64,000 bases of DNA from Trema orientale (Eukaryota; Streptophyta; Magnoliopsida; Rosales; Cannabaceae), in assembly GCA_002914845.1 (NCBI GenBank), contig JXTC01000115.1:225530-289529 (forward strand), written 5' to 3'. The notes below the pieces were generated by a model. It saw nothing but the letters and a program-made list of their open reading frames with translations. It was not told the DNA's origin and searched no databases. Below are positions 32,754-43,677 of this stretch, in pieces. Positions within the stretch are counted from its first letter, which is position 1; the number at the start of each line of letters is the position of its first letter. Made by a program: the position numbers and the translations under genes.

Positions 32754-35033
32754 TGTCACGACCCAAAATCCAAGGCCGTGATTTTTAGTAATTTTATGTT
32801 GAAACAGTAGTAAATAATGATTTTCTAAAATTCCCGAAAAAAATCAAGTACTTATAACTTAGATATTCAGTCCCCAAGGTAAGTAAATCTCAAAATTTGT
32901 GAACTTCTCAACTGTATTAATTTCCTAAGAAAATTTCCTTATTATTACATATCCTTCGAGAAAATATTTGACTTAAAATATATATGAAATACTAATTAAT
33001 AATTTACAACATTTGAAAATTCATAAACTTTAGTAAAATGAGTCAATTTAAAACCTTGGGACCATAGTTCAAATAATTTACATAAAATCATTCGTGTCTC
33101 TAAGTACTCAATTTGATGCCAAAGTCTTCCTCATACATCCACTTAACAAAATCACTATTATTGGCTAAACAAATTTGACGAGGAAAGAGAGAGATGAAAT
33201 AGAATAGGAACCAACCATTGAAGAGGAATGAAACTGCAAACATATACCAACTATGCTTGCCAAGCCACCAACAATTGACCCGAAATAAATCAACCCCTGA
33301 AAGTAGGAGGAAGTAGGGGGGTGAGCATGGAAATGCTCAGTAGAGAATCGATTACCAATTTTTATACATATGAAAATATACTCATGTTGAAGTCCTGCAT
33401 GGTTAGTATCCCATTCAAAACAGTTCACAAAACTCAAGTGAGAATCATGGTCCAACGGTTCGAACATATTGAAAACCATAATAAAACCATTATAAAACAA
33501 GCATAACGCACATCACATAAATCAACACATCACATGAGCTCTCATCCTCTCATCACAACCAGAGCAACTCATACTACATGTATCAAGTGCTCTCTGCCTG
33601 ACATCTATCTCTGAAAACAGGAGGGACACCCATGTGTCTAATCCTACCGAACCGGAGGGGCACCGAATGCCTACACCTACCGAATGGAGATAGTCAGAAA
33701 ACAAACCCTGCGCAGGTTTACGGGCTCTCACCGAAGGCGGGTGTACTAGTCCGCCTACTACAACACTGCGATGCCTAAGATGACTCTCATGCGTGATCCT
33801 ATGGAATGTGCAATATATGGAGTCTCAAACAACCATGCAGTATTTTTTTTATCAAAGCACTTTTAGTCCTCAAAAGTAAGTTCTCAATTCATTTGGGATT
33901 TTCTAAAAATTTCGGCATTACAACGGCCGTTTTTGATCAAAACCCAGAATCCAATTTCCTGCATAAAACAGTTCAAAACAATATATATGACACGCCAACC
34001 AGTGTGACGTGCCTCCCAGACAGTTTATATCTCAAATCAGGACAAAAACAGATTTAAACACAATTTTTTTGTAAATCATTTCACAAAGTTCCATATTTAT
34101 CCAAAATATGTGAAAAATAAAATTAAACCAATTTAAAGAGCAAGTAATCGAATCCCTACCTCAATTGAGTATTCAAATAGCTCTACAGGGCTTTGGAGAA
34201 AGTTTGACGTCATTTGGGTGTCGTTTGGAATGTCGGGCGTCGTTTTCGAACCTTTGATCGATAGGTTTGAAAACTCGTTTTTCAATCGGAGCCTCAGATT
34301 ACGAAACGGACTTCACCACTGAATTCAGAATACCCAAAAATGCTAGGTTAGACTTATGATTTGTCCAATTTGGGTGCGGGCCCCACGGCACGCAAATCGA
34401 GACGATCTAAGCCGTTAGATTTGGATTTTCGGGCCCGTCACCAAATATAGCCAATATATATATCAAAAGTTTTGTTTTCACGAGTACATCACAGATATGA
34501 AGTTTGTTTTACGATCTAACGGTCGGATTGTAAAAATAAAATATAAATCTAAAATAGCTTAAAATTGACAAAAATGGCAAAATTCAATCCGAGCAATATT
34601 GAGTTGAGATATATATACCATGTCGAAGATCGTGAGAAGACGAGTCGAACGGGACTGGTTTCATGGCGAACGGACGCCGGAATCGGCGCCGGCGACGAAA
34701 ACTCCAAAACGGCCAAAAACGGCATTTTCCGGCGAGTGGGCGTCGGCAGCTGCTGGCGATGGCCGGCGGAGGTCCCTTGCTGCACGGTGAAGCGACGCCA
34801 GGCGGTCGGCGGGCCGGACGAAGACTGGGTGAGGCCCGGCAACCTTCGGTGGTCTTCGGCTGAGAGGAAAGAAGAAGAAGAAGAAGAAGAAGAAAGAAGA
34901 AAGAAGAAAGAAGAAGAAGTCGTGGGGAGGAGAGAGAAAGGGAAAAAAAATATATGATCTGACTTTTTTTTTTTTTTTTTTTAAAAATCTTGTCAAATGA
35001 CCTTTGTACCCTTTAAAAAAAAGGGTTATTACA
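32754..35033 (+). mobile_element. Solo LTR inserted in exon 1 of UGT-B
   Basis: 2,280 bases starting TGTCACGACCC and ending GGGTTATTACA, so it has TGT...ACA ends, and flanked by perfect CCACC duplications (32749-32753 and 35034-35038). Removing it together with one CCACC restores alignment with the exons of UGT-C and UGT-D. No internal gag-pol or primer site is present. The length and the TGTCACGACCC start suggest a Tekay/Del-type gypsy LTR (inference). Plus-strand orientation is nominal. Confidence 0.88.
34868..34919 (+). repeat. (GAA)n purine tract within the solo LTR
   Basis: GAAGAAGAAG-type run with AGAAAGAAG interruptions, part of the LTR. Confidence 0.85.
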
Positions 35034-35280
35034 CCACCCGCGAGCCGGTGACCGGTTTTGGGATATCGTTTATTCCTTGAACGAGAAGACAAAGCCGGCT
35101 TTGAGAGAGATGCTGGTTTCGGGTCAACTTGGTTCGGGTGATAGTCCTTTGGTTACTTACGTCATATCGGATGGGATCTTTGGTGGGTTTACTATAGATG
35201 TAGCTGAGGAGCTTGGTATTCCCATTATTCATTTTCGGACCGCCTCTGCTTGCTACCTCTGGTCTATTTTTTACTGTTAA

Positions 35281-36592
35281 AGTAATGTTATAAAACAAGA
35301 AAAATAAGAGTTTGTCACTTTACATATTTACTTTTGTTTGAATACATATTTACTTCTTCTTCTTTTTTCTTTTACGATCTAAAAAACTCAAAATGATACG
35401 CTTGGATATTGTTCCATGTTCTCATCCCATGTAGTAATTACATTCTATTTAAATACCATATTTAATTACCCCTTCTTTTAAACTAATTATAGCTATTTTA
35501 ATTTTAAAACAAACATATTGAATGCTACGAATCTTGTTTCTTTTTATTTGAGATTCAATAGGTGATCTATTGACACCCTACTCCCTTTTCAAAGAGACCT
35601 CTTACTGAATTAAATTTTGAGTATTTATAAGAAATGGTCTTTTTTTTTTCGGTTCATTTTAAAAATTGGTTTTTTTTTACATCTATTTAATAAATAACTG
35701 TTTTATAATCTTATTTTGATAAATGGCCATTTTTAAGTTGATCTACTTTTTATAAAGTAAATCAATCTTTTAAAAAATAAATCAATATATTTTGATATAC
35801 TAAATATAAAACATGGTTATTTTTTAAATAATTTTCAAAATTTTGCCATTTTTCAACCATGTTTGAAAAAAGGTCATTTTACAAATTTTAATCCGAAATT
35901 CTGCTATTTGGCTAAAAGACCCTTAAATTTTTAAATTTCTTTTCCACACTTTTTGGATATATTGAAACTTTGAAATTGGTATGTTAAAATAAATTCAGTG
36001 AAGTGAAAGTAGTTCTGTTCTCCCTCATCTTATTTCTTTCTCACAAATTAGTTTTGAAGAACAAGTCATACGGGCTTATTTCAAGTCTTTATCAACCTTT
36101 TGCATTTCTTTTTTAAATATCACCTTTTTAAGATTTGAAAGATAGTTAAAAAATTTATCAATACTATTCTCCTTTTTCTCTATTTTTTCATAAAATATTA
36201 GAGTTCATCTATGTCACTATTTAAAGTTATGGCTTATGCCTTTCTCCTTGTCCTTCCCCTTTGCCTTTCTTCTTTTTTCTTTCTTCAAAGAATTTAAGGA
36301 GATAAAGTTATTGAGTTTTTATTTAGAGTTCTTTTATTAATCTTAAAATTCTAAACTAAAACATCACTAGTATGAAATATTAAATACAAACAAACAGGAA
36401 AGAAGAATAACTTGTCTTCTCAAAATCATTGTGATTTGAAATTTGTTGTACCGTGATTATAAAACTCAATCAAATTGTATAATATTTTGACTTCTTGAAA
36501 TTTACAATAAGAGTTAATGAGCTAATTGTTTTGAGAAGGCTGTTAAATTTATTTTTTTATTTTTTTTAAAAAGTATGTTTTAGAGGTGTAAT
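35281..36592. other. Presumed intron of UGT-B, first part
   Basis: A short phrase near 35405 (ATATTGTTCCATGTTCT) matches the UGT-C intron at 48880, which supports an intronic identity. No gene is seen in this stretch. Confidence 0.5.
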
Positions 36593-36602
36593 AAGAAATA
36601 AG

Positions 36603-36824
36603 GTGACAAAGTGAGTTTGGTCCAAGTGGTGAGAACACCCGTTACATAGGATTTCGGTCCTAAGTTCGAGTCACACTAGGGTAGGTATGAAAGCCTATTA
36701 TCCCTATTAGGGTGGGTGGAGATTGGGTAGTAGTACGTATTTTCCTTTAATTTGTAATAAGTAGAGGTCATTAGTTAAATCCACTTTTTTTTAAAAAAAA
36801 AAATTATTCTATCAAAAAAAAAAA
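36603..36824 (+). mobile_element. tRNA-derived SINE
   Basis: Has an A-box-like TGGTCCAAGTGG and a B-box-like AGTTCGAGTCAC, ends in A-rich sequence, and is flanked by AAGAAATAAG at 36593-36602 and 36825-36834. It lies in the presumed UGT-B intron. Confidence 0.75.
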
Positions 36825-37124
36825 AAGAAATAAGATTATATTTTATTAGATATATGGATACTCATGTCATTTCACATCATGTATAGCATATTTTTCTAAA
36901 ACAATTATATTATATACATTAATAAGTCGTTAAATCAGGTGTAATTAAGAATATAAAAGAGGTGTTAAGAGCTACCGAATCACTAAACTAATAAATAAAC
37001 AAACCAAAAAGCAACAAAAACCAAATATTTGACGTGACCTGATACACATAATATTGCCAAATTTACACCCCGTATTGTAGGGGCAAATATAATATTCCAA
37101 GAATGGTTTTCGAACCCCAATGCC

Positions 37125-37300
37125 AGATCTTGGTACTAATGTGAGAATTTACAGATTTTGGTACTAATGTGAGAATTTACAGATCTTAGTGTATATTTAC
37201 AGATCTTGGTACTAATGTGAGAATTTACAGATCTTAGTGTATAAGTCACAGATTGAATTTACAGATCTTAGTGTATAAGTCACAGATTCTCTAAACTAGC
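37125..37300 (+). repeat. Tandem repeat of GATCTTGGTACTAATGTGAG type
   Basis: Two alternating modules, TTGGTACTAATGTGAGAATT and TTAGTGTATAAGTCACAGAT, each joined to TTTACAGATC, repeat about five times. Confidence 0.8.
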
Positions 37301-37560
37301 CATTTCTCTAGCTCCTTCTAGGTTAGTACTTTTATGAAAGCAAGACCAATATTGACGGTAATATTTATGCAATCGGATGTGGAAACATTTTCTATCTTCC
37401 TACAATTCAAGTATTCAACACTATAAACTGTTTTAAATATTTCTTATTAGGTTTTTTTTTTTTTTTTTCATATTCCCATAGTATTTAATTGTTTCATGAT
37501 TTTGATTAATCTGATTTGACGATGATAAGCGATTATTATTATTAGTACATAGGGAGATAA

Positions 37561-37827
37561 CTACAAAAAAATACCCTGAAGTTTGGGTGTTCTGCAATTT
37601 AAATCCTGAAGTTTGGATTCTGCAAAAAAATACTCTGAGATTAAGAATTTCTGAAAATTAATACCCTGCAAAGATTTTTTGACCAATTTTAGGAATGAAA
37701 AAATAATAATATCATCTATTAAAACTAGATTAATCCATATTATTCATCTTAATTTTGAGGATATTATTGTATTTTATCAATTAAAAATCAATACAGGGTA
37801 TTAATTTTCAGAAATTCGTAATCTCAA
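37561..37827. mobile_element. Palindromic MITE-like element cut by the gap
   Basis: GAGATTAAGAATTTCTGAAAATTAATACCC (in two parts, near 37640-37672) is found inverted at about 37795-37827. The outer left arm with CCTGAAGTTTGG repeats has no visible partner because the sequence stops at N. The missing right arm would be about as long as the gap. Confidence 0.65.
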
Positions 37828-37905
37828 NNNNNNNNNNNNNNNNNNNNNNNNNNNNNNNNNNNNNNNNNNNNNNNNNNNNNNNNNNNNNNNNNNNNNNNNN
37901 NNNNN
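37828..37905. other. Assembly gap (78 N)
   Basis: Covers the right part of the palindrome, the UGT-B splice acceptor and the start of exon 2. The true length is probably larger than shown, since the missing arm and exon start together exceed it. Confidence 0.95.
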
Positions 37906-39017
37906 GTGCCAGGAATGGAAAGCTTTCTAAGATGCCGAGACCTGCCAGGTGTCTGCCGAGTAAGCGACGTCACAACAGACCCGTGTCTCCAAATGATTCC
38001 TCAAGTGACCAACCAAAGCAGCCGAGCCCGAGCCCTTCTACTCAACACATTTGAGGACCTCGAAGGCTCGATAGTCTCTCGTATTCGAACCTTCTGCCCC
38101 AAACTCTACACTATTGGGCCCCTCCTTGCCCCCTTAATTGCCAAGCTAGCCGAAAGGAATACTGATGGGTCAACTGGTCAAACTCCCAACAGTCTCTATG
38201 ACGTTGACCAAAGCTGCGTTCCTTGGCTCGATTCTCAGCCTCCTAAGTCTGTTATCTACGTTAGCTTCGGTAGCGTAACGGTCATGACAAAACACGACCT
38301 AATGGAGTTTTGGTACGGTTTGGTGAACAGCAAGCAGCGGTTCCTGTGGGTAATAAGGCCAGACTTGATCGCCAGAGAAGGCGACGATGGTCTGGTCCCA
38401 GCGGAGCTAGCAGAGGCCACTAGTGAGAGAGGGTACATGGTGGGTTATGCCCCACAAGAACAGGTGTTGGACCACCCGGCCGTGGGCAGGTTTTTGACTC
38501 ATAGCGGGTGGAATTCGACGGTGGAGAGTATAGTTGCAGGGGTACCAATGATCTGCTGGCCTTATTTTGCTGACCAACAGATCAATAGTAGGTTTGTGAG
38601 CGAAGTGTGGAAGCTTGGATTGGACATGAAGGATGTTTGTGATAGGAAAGTTGTGGAAAAAATGGTGAAAGATCTGATGGTGGAGAGGAGAGAGGAGTTT
38701 GCGAGATCAACGGCTGAGATGGCTAAGTTGGCGAAAAAGAGTGTGAGTGAAGGTGGGTCATCTTATTCTAATTTGGAACGTTTGATAGAGGATATAAAGT
38801 TGACGGCTAAGTGGAATCCTATATCATGAGGGTCTGCAGAGAAGTTGGGCCGCAGCCAAATTTTACTAGATCGAAACTCTGTTATTCATAGTATCTGTAT
38901 CTGCAGTAATGGCCCAACTTTTCTTATAAAGTTCTATAATTTTTAATATTCTTCACAAATAAATTTACAGTTTCTTGTTCTGTTTCCGCACTTTTGATCA
39001 ATTCCGCTCTTTGGATC

Positions 39018-39077
39018 AATCCTCTTTGTATTCTTTTTTTTTTTTTTTTTTTTTGAATAAAATCCTCTTTGTATTCT
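39018..39077 (-). mobile_element. Micro retro-insertion with 17-base target duplication
   Basis: AATCCTCTTTGTATTCT at 39018-39034 and 39061-39077. The 26 bases between are 20 T plus GAATAA, which on the minus strand reads TTATTC followed by an A-tail. Just downstream of UGT-B. Confidence 0.85.
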
Positions 39078-39329
39078 AAAGATATATATTTCCGCCCTTT
39101 TGATCAAACCTCTGTTATAATGATATATATAAAAAATTAAGCTAGAGTCACAAAAAATAGTATGCGTAACTCATGGATGTAGTGAGGGACATAATAGTCT
39201 TAATAGCTAATTTGAAAAGCAAGAACTATTAGCTACTAAACTAAATTGTCAAGTTCTTGCATTTAGGAAAGTGATCCAAAACAATTATACAGTAGTTAGT
39301 CTTCAATTATTTATTTACTAAAAACAAAT

Positions 39330-39411
39330 GAGGTAGGAGATCATGGCACCAAAACATATCACAGCTGATTCGAAATTCATTTTCCAATCTTGGTGTTTGG
39401 TATGCAGTAGA

Positions 39412-39450
<39 letters not shown>

Positions 39451-39916
39451 TATTTTTTTTTATAATTTTGGCAGGTGGAGAATTTAAAACGCATCTTCCA
39501 TATTGGGATGGAGGATGTGTAATTACACTATTAGACTAAGCATGCCACAATTAAAGTATTGTGTTCTTATTTTATTTGTATTTTTATTTTTGTTATTTAC
39601 AAATATTAATCTCATCCAACAACACTCGTCACCTCATGCCAAATTCATACAAAACAATCCAGTCAAGACTACCACGTTTTGTTGCAAGAGCGCTTACATA
39701 TATGAGTCATTTTTAGCTTTTGAAAAAACAAATCCTTACTTATAATTTTAAACGAGAGGGTCCCACATAAGATCTTAACATGATCGTTTGCGTCTCTATA
39801 CGAATCCCTTAGTCAGATTTTCAAAATACCTAGTCGGCCGTTAATATTTTTCAGTACTTGCTTTTTTTTTCTAGTAGTGTAATAATTAAACATATTAGTT
39901 GCATCCACCAAATATT
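39330..39916 (+). promoter_or_regulatory. Ancestral upstream module of UGT-C
   Basis: Ordered similarity to 27541-27870 upstream of UGT-A suggests this was the UGT-C promoter before an LTR element separated it from the gene. No specific cis-element could be assigned. Confidence 0.4.
39415..39447. repeat. (TA)n microsatellite
   Basis: Pure TA dinucleotides, about 16 units. Confidence 0.95.
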
Positions 39917-42900
39917 TGTTGGGAATTTGACCGACTAAAATTCGTCACATCCAGGATCTTACCTCAAAGAAATGTCAAAATAATAGAAGAATAATAACAG
40001 TGAATAGAAACTAATCTCATAACACAAGAATTCAAGTGGAAAATCCCAAATCAGGAGAAAAACCACTGTCTCTCAGAAAAAAATTTCACTATATGAAAAG
40101 TTTCTACAATCATATAGATTTCTCTCTTTTCTACCTAATGACCCCAATACACCTAAGCACTTGCTCACAAGTATTTTCTTACTCACACCTTACACTGCCA
40201 CTCTTTGAAACCTCATATTTCACAAAGAAACTCTACTCTCTTTGAAAGGAGAAACAAAAAGAAAAGAAAGGATTTAATTAGAAGAGAGAACTTGAAATGC
40301 TCCCAAATTTTGGGATGATGAGAATAAGAAATGAAGCCTCTATTTATAGGCTTTGAAAGATAGTGAGAACATTATCTTTTACTATTGCTATTACGGCTGC
40401 CCCTTTTCACTATCGCTAGTACGGTTGCCCTTTTCACTATTGCTATTACGGCTGGCCTTTTTACTATTGCTATTACGGCTGTCTATATGTTTACATACAT
40501 CAACAATCTCCTACTAGACTTGATTTCAATCACGTCTTCACATACGTCTCATCTTATAGCTTACGTTGCTATCATTATCTTTACTGATAATCATACTCCA
40601 CTATATGAGTATACATACTACTTAGAATTGACGTCATCTTGGCTTATATCGAAAGAATCTTGCTAATAACTGTGGTGCTGACTCCTACGTTTGGCTTCTC
40701 CGGGAGTCCATCAGCCATCGATATCATTCAGCACACGCCTTACATTAATGCCAAACCAATGTCTGTGTGCAAACTTACTGCTGCTAATTATGACACATCC
40801 TCTTTCATGGCGTCTTTGGAGATTAGCGGCATGCCATGAGGATATACATATTATGATCAAAGGATAAGATCATCATCTCTATTATAGGAGATAATATTAG
40901 CAACATCACCAGATTTGGAGCTTTTAGCTGAACCTGCTCCATTTTTTTGATAATTTCTTTTCAGGTACCCAGATTATCCATACCCCCAGTAAAATACATT
41001 TTTTCTATGGAGTTTTTCTTCTTAGTGTCAACTGTCAATACTGAGCCCTCAGATGGAATATTACTTCTACCACCCGTTAGCCTTCTTTCTTCAGACAAAA
41101 GTTTATTTGTGACTTCAGAAAAAATTAGAGTCTCCTTCCTATACATCAAAATAGGTTTCATATGCTCATAGGAAGGTGGAAGACAGATGAATCGCAATGC
41201 TTTATCTTCATCTTCAATCTTCACTCCAATAGCCTCTAGTTCAGAAACGATACCATTCAAGACACTTAGATGATCAAAAATTTTCGTACCTTCATTCATA
41301 CGCAATGTATGAAACTGCTCCTTCAGATACACTCGATTTGAGGCACCTTTCGCCTGATACAATTCTTCAAGTTTTCTCCAGAGATCTTTGGCCGTCATTA
41401 TTCCAAGCACATTTGCAAGGACATTTTTGGTCAGACACATGCGTATCGCACTTGCCGCTCTTTCATCCAGATCATCCCAGTCTTCATCACTTATACTAGA
41501 TTTCTTAGAATCTTTGCCCATAACCCACGGGTCCCAAGATCGAAACCTAGTTTTGATACCAAATGATACGAACTCCGTTAACCTGTGACGAAACTGGAAA
41601 TAAAGATAGTGTCTAGGACCGTTCTACAATCAGATTCAGATGGGAAACCTCGACCCAACACCTATAAAGAGATGTGAATATTGGTATAAGGAAAGACACC
41701 ACAATTAAGGATGGAAAACTCGAATGATAAGTCAAGGGATGAACGACATAGAGAAATCTGATAAGTTCGAATAAGTTCTCAAAGAACCAAAGAGAAATTG
41801 CTCTCAATTTTAATGAATTATAATATGATCTTATTGAATGAAAAGTGTATAATTTATAGGCCTTAAGCTACGAAAATTGGCAGCTAGAAGCCCCTAAAAT
41901 GCCTAAGGCAACTTATCCAAACTAGAAAAAGAAAGTTAGAAAATTACCACCTAATAACTATCTTAAATTCGGCCTCAATTAAATGGAAATCAATCTGATT
42001 TTAATCCCTTAATTTTCAGCCTATTACATGCCAATAAATGAAAGGAAACAAGCAACTAAATTATTTTGGGAAACTTCCTAAAATAAGCAAAATAGGAAAG
42101 TAAGCTATGACTTGGCAAGCAAGTCTTTTCAAATCAGATTTCCTTTTCCTATGCGCCTATGGGCTTTCTTGCACTTGAATTAAGTTTGTTATGGGCGTGG
42201 AAAATCGTTCATCTCCATCAATGGGTCTCCACGTGTATGTCTGAGCCCAAATCCCATGAATCAGCCCATTTAATGCATTTTGGAATTTTTTTGTACGTGC
42301 CCTTGTAACTGGACCAATGGGAACTTGAATAGGATCCGCATTCCACGCTTTCGTGATTGCCATGTTCTCATCAGTCATTATTCCAAGCACATTTGCAAGG
42401 ACATTTTTGGCCAGACACATGCGTATCGCACTTGCCGCTCTTTCATCCAGATCATTCCAGTCCTCATCGCTTATACTGGATTTCTTAGAATCTTTGCCCT
42501 TATAAGCCTCTTTGCCTTTCAAGACCTTGTGCAATCTAGATTGAATCAATAAATCCTTGACTTGTATTTGTCACAAGCCAAAATTGAAGTTTCCATCAAA
42601 TTTTTCCACATCAGCTCTAATCGGAATTGAAATCTTATTTACTGATATCTCGCTTTACACTTCTAGCTTGAAAAACCGCTAAGAAAATTCCCAAAAAGGA
42701 TTAAAGGGTTCAAATGCCCCCACTTGAACACAGCCTCCTTACATAGAATTTCTTAGACTAACACCAAGCTATAGTGTACCGAAGAACCCTACTCTGATAC
42801 CACTTATTGGGAATTTGACAGACCCAGATTCATCATGCCTAGGATCTCACTTCAAACAGATGTCAGAATAATAGAGAAATAATAACAGGGAATAGAAACC

Positions 42901-43339
42901 AATCGTACAACACAAGAATTTAAGTGGAAAACTCCCAAATTAAGAGAAAAACCACTGTCTCTTAGAAAAGAATTTCACTATATGAAAAATTTCTACAATC
43001 ATATAGATTTCCTTCTTTTCTACCCAATGACCCAATACACCCAAGCACTTTCTCATGAGTATTCTCTCTCTCACAATTTACACTGCCACTCTTTGAAACC
43101 TCTTATTTCACAAAGAAACGCTACTCTCTTTAAAAGGAGGAACAAAGAGAAAAGAAAGAATTTAATTAGAAGAGAGAACTTGAAATGCTTCCAAATTTTA
43201 GGATGAAATGAATAAGAAATGAAGCCTCTATTTATAAGCTTTGAAAGATAATGAGAACATCACTTTTTACTATTGCTATTATGACTGTCCCTTTTCACTA
43301 TTGCTATTATAGCTGCTCATATGTTCACATACATCAACA
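39917..43339 (-). mobile_element. Non-autonomous LTR retrotransposon with copia-like gag, copy 1
   Basis: LTRs lie at 39917-40505 (TGTTGGGAATT...ATCAACA) and 42805-43339 (TATTGGGAATT...ATCAACA). The perfect 5-base duplication ATATT flanks the element (39912-39916, 43340-43344). The primer site is on the minus strand next to the right LTR (rc of ACTCTGATACCA, 42791-42802), so the element reads right to left. A purine tract, rc AAGTAGGAGAT-like, precedes the left LTR. Only gag-like coding is present; no RT or integrase was found. The left LTR has four 27-base units (ACTATTGCTATTACGGCTG), the right has two, which accounts for the 54-base length difference. Confidence 0.87.
40961..42600 (-). pseudogene. 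Chimeric gag region of the LTR element, copy 1
   Basis: On the minus strand a copia-type gag begins about 42600 (FDGNFNFGL, then a TGA where copy 2 has Trp) and runs DLLIQSRLHKVLKGKEAYK to NVLGIMT near 42380. It then changes into a stretch with VPIGPVTRARTKKFQNALNG, reminiscent of a gypsy polyprotein end, followed by LTR-like DNA and a tRNA-iMet primer site (rc at 41541-41561). The gag then restarts at 41521 with KDSKKSSISDEDWDDLDERA and continues to LLSEERRLTGGRSN and a degraded zinc knuckle at 40961. About 129 bases of gag (41390-41525 and 42375-42503) are thus present twice. Confidence 0.75.
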
Positions 43340-43407
43340 ATATTGGAGTAGAGATCGAGGATTGCCCCGAGTTCAAGTATTGTATTTCCTCTCAAAAAAC
43401 AATAAAG

Positions 43408-43441
43408 ATGGAACATCGAGGACCACAAGTAGCTCATCCTA
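43408..43441 (+). pseudogene. UGT start fragment (first 11 codons)
   Basis: ATG plus codons for EHRGPQVAHP, identical to the beginning of UGT-C, preceded by the same 5' flank and cut off by the N at 43442. Either the end of a duplicated block or an assembly join. Confidence 0.85.
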
Positions 43442-43677
43442 NGTTGCAAGAGCGCTTACATATATGAGTCATTTTTAGCTTTTGAAAAAACAAATCCTTA
43501 CTTATAATTTTAAACGAGAGGGTCCCACATAAGATCTCAACATGATCGTTTGCGTCTCTATACGAATCCCTTAGTCAGATTTTCAAAATACCTAGTCGGC
43601 CGTTAATATTTTGCAGTACTTGCTTTTTTTTCTAGTAGTGTAATAATTAAACATATTAGTTGCATCCACCAAATATT

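Larger units (their letters stand above)
32510..38829 (+). pseudogene. UGT-B, broken family-1 glycosyltransferase
   Basis: Exon 1 starts MEHQGPQIVPRVLIFPL at 32510 and stays open to 32753, where a 2,280-base solo LTR interrupts it. Exon 1 resumes at 35034-35038 in the target duplication and continues (NEKTKPALREMLVSGQ ... YVISDGIFGGF) to about 35272. The segment FPDLVESGELP and the splice donor present in the paralogs are missing, and a stop follows at 35280. Exon 2 is open from 37906 to 38829 and encodes VPGMESFLRC to the normal C-terminus; its first about 30 bases are in a gap. The PSPG box reads YAPQEQVL ... GRFLTHSGWNSTVESI. The complete enzyme cannot be made, although the exon 2 frame is undamaged, so loss may be fairly recent. 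Confidence 0.88.
39680..43441 (+). repeat. 3.76-kb tandem block, copy 1
   Basis: Runs from GTTGCAAGAGCGCTTAC to the first 34 coding bases of a UGT (AGCTCATCCTA). It is nearly identical to 43443-47203. The copies are joined by one N at 43442. It contains upstream DNA, one whole LTR element and a UGT start. Confidence 0.9.

Noticed and set aside
32468..32788. UGT-B start 14 codons upstream of 32510
   Set aside because: The extra MVVYCHYSSKILVY has no match in the paralogs; the ATG at 32510 aligns with all other copies.
34549..35092. ORFs of 66-143 codons in the solo LTR
   Set aside because: Arg/Gly-rich and Lys/Glu-rich translations of LTR sequence and the GAA tract, on both strands, without domains.
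37125..37300. CRISPR-like spacing of repeats
   Set aside because: Plant nuclear DNA, with adjoining tandem modules and no unique spacers.
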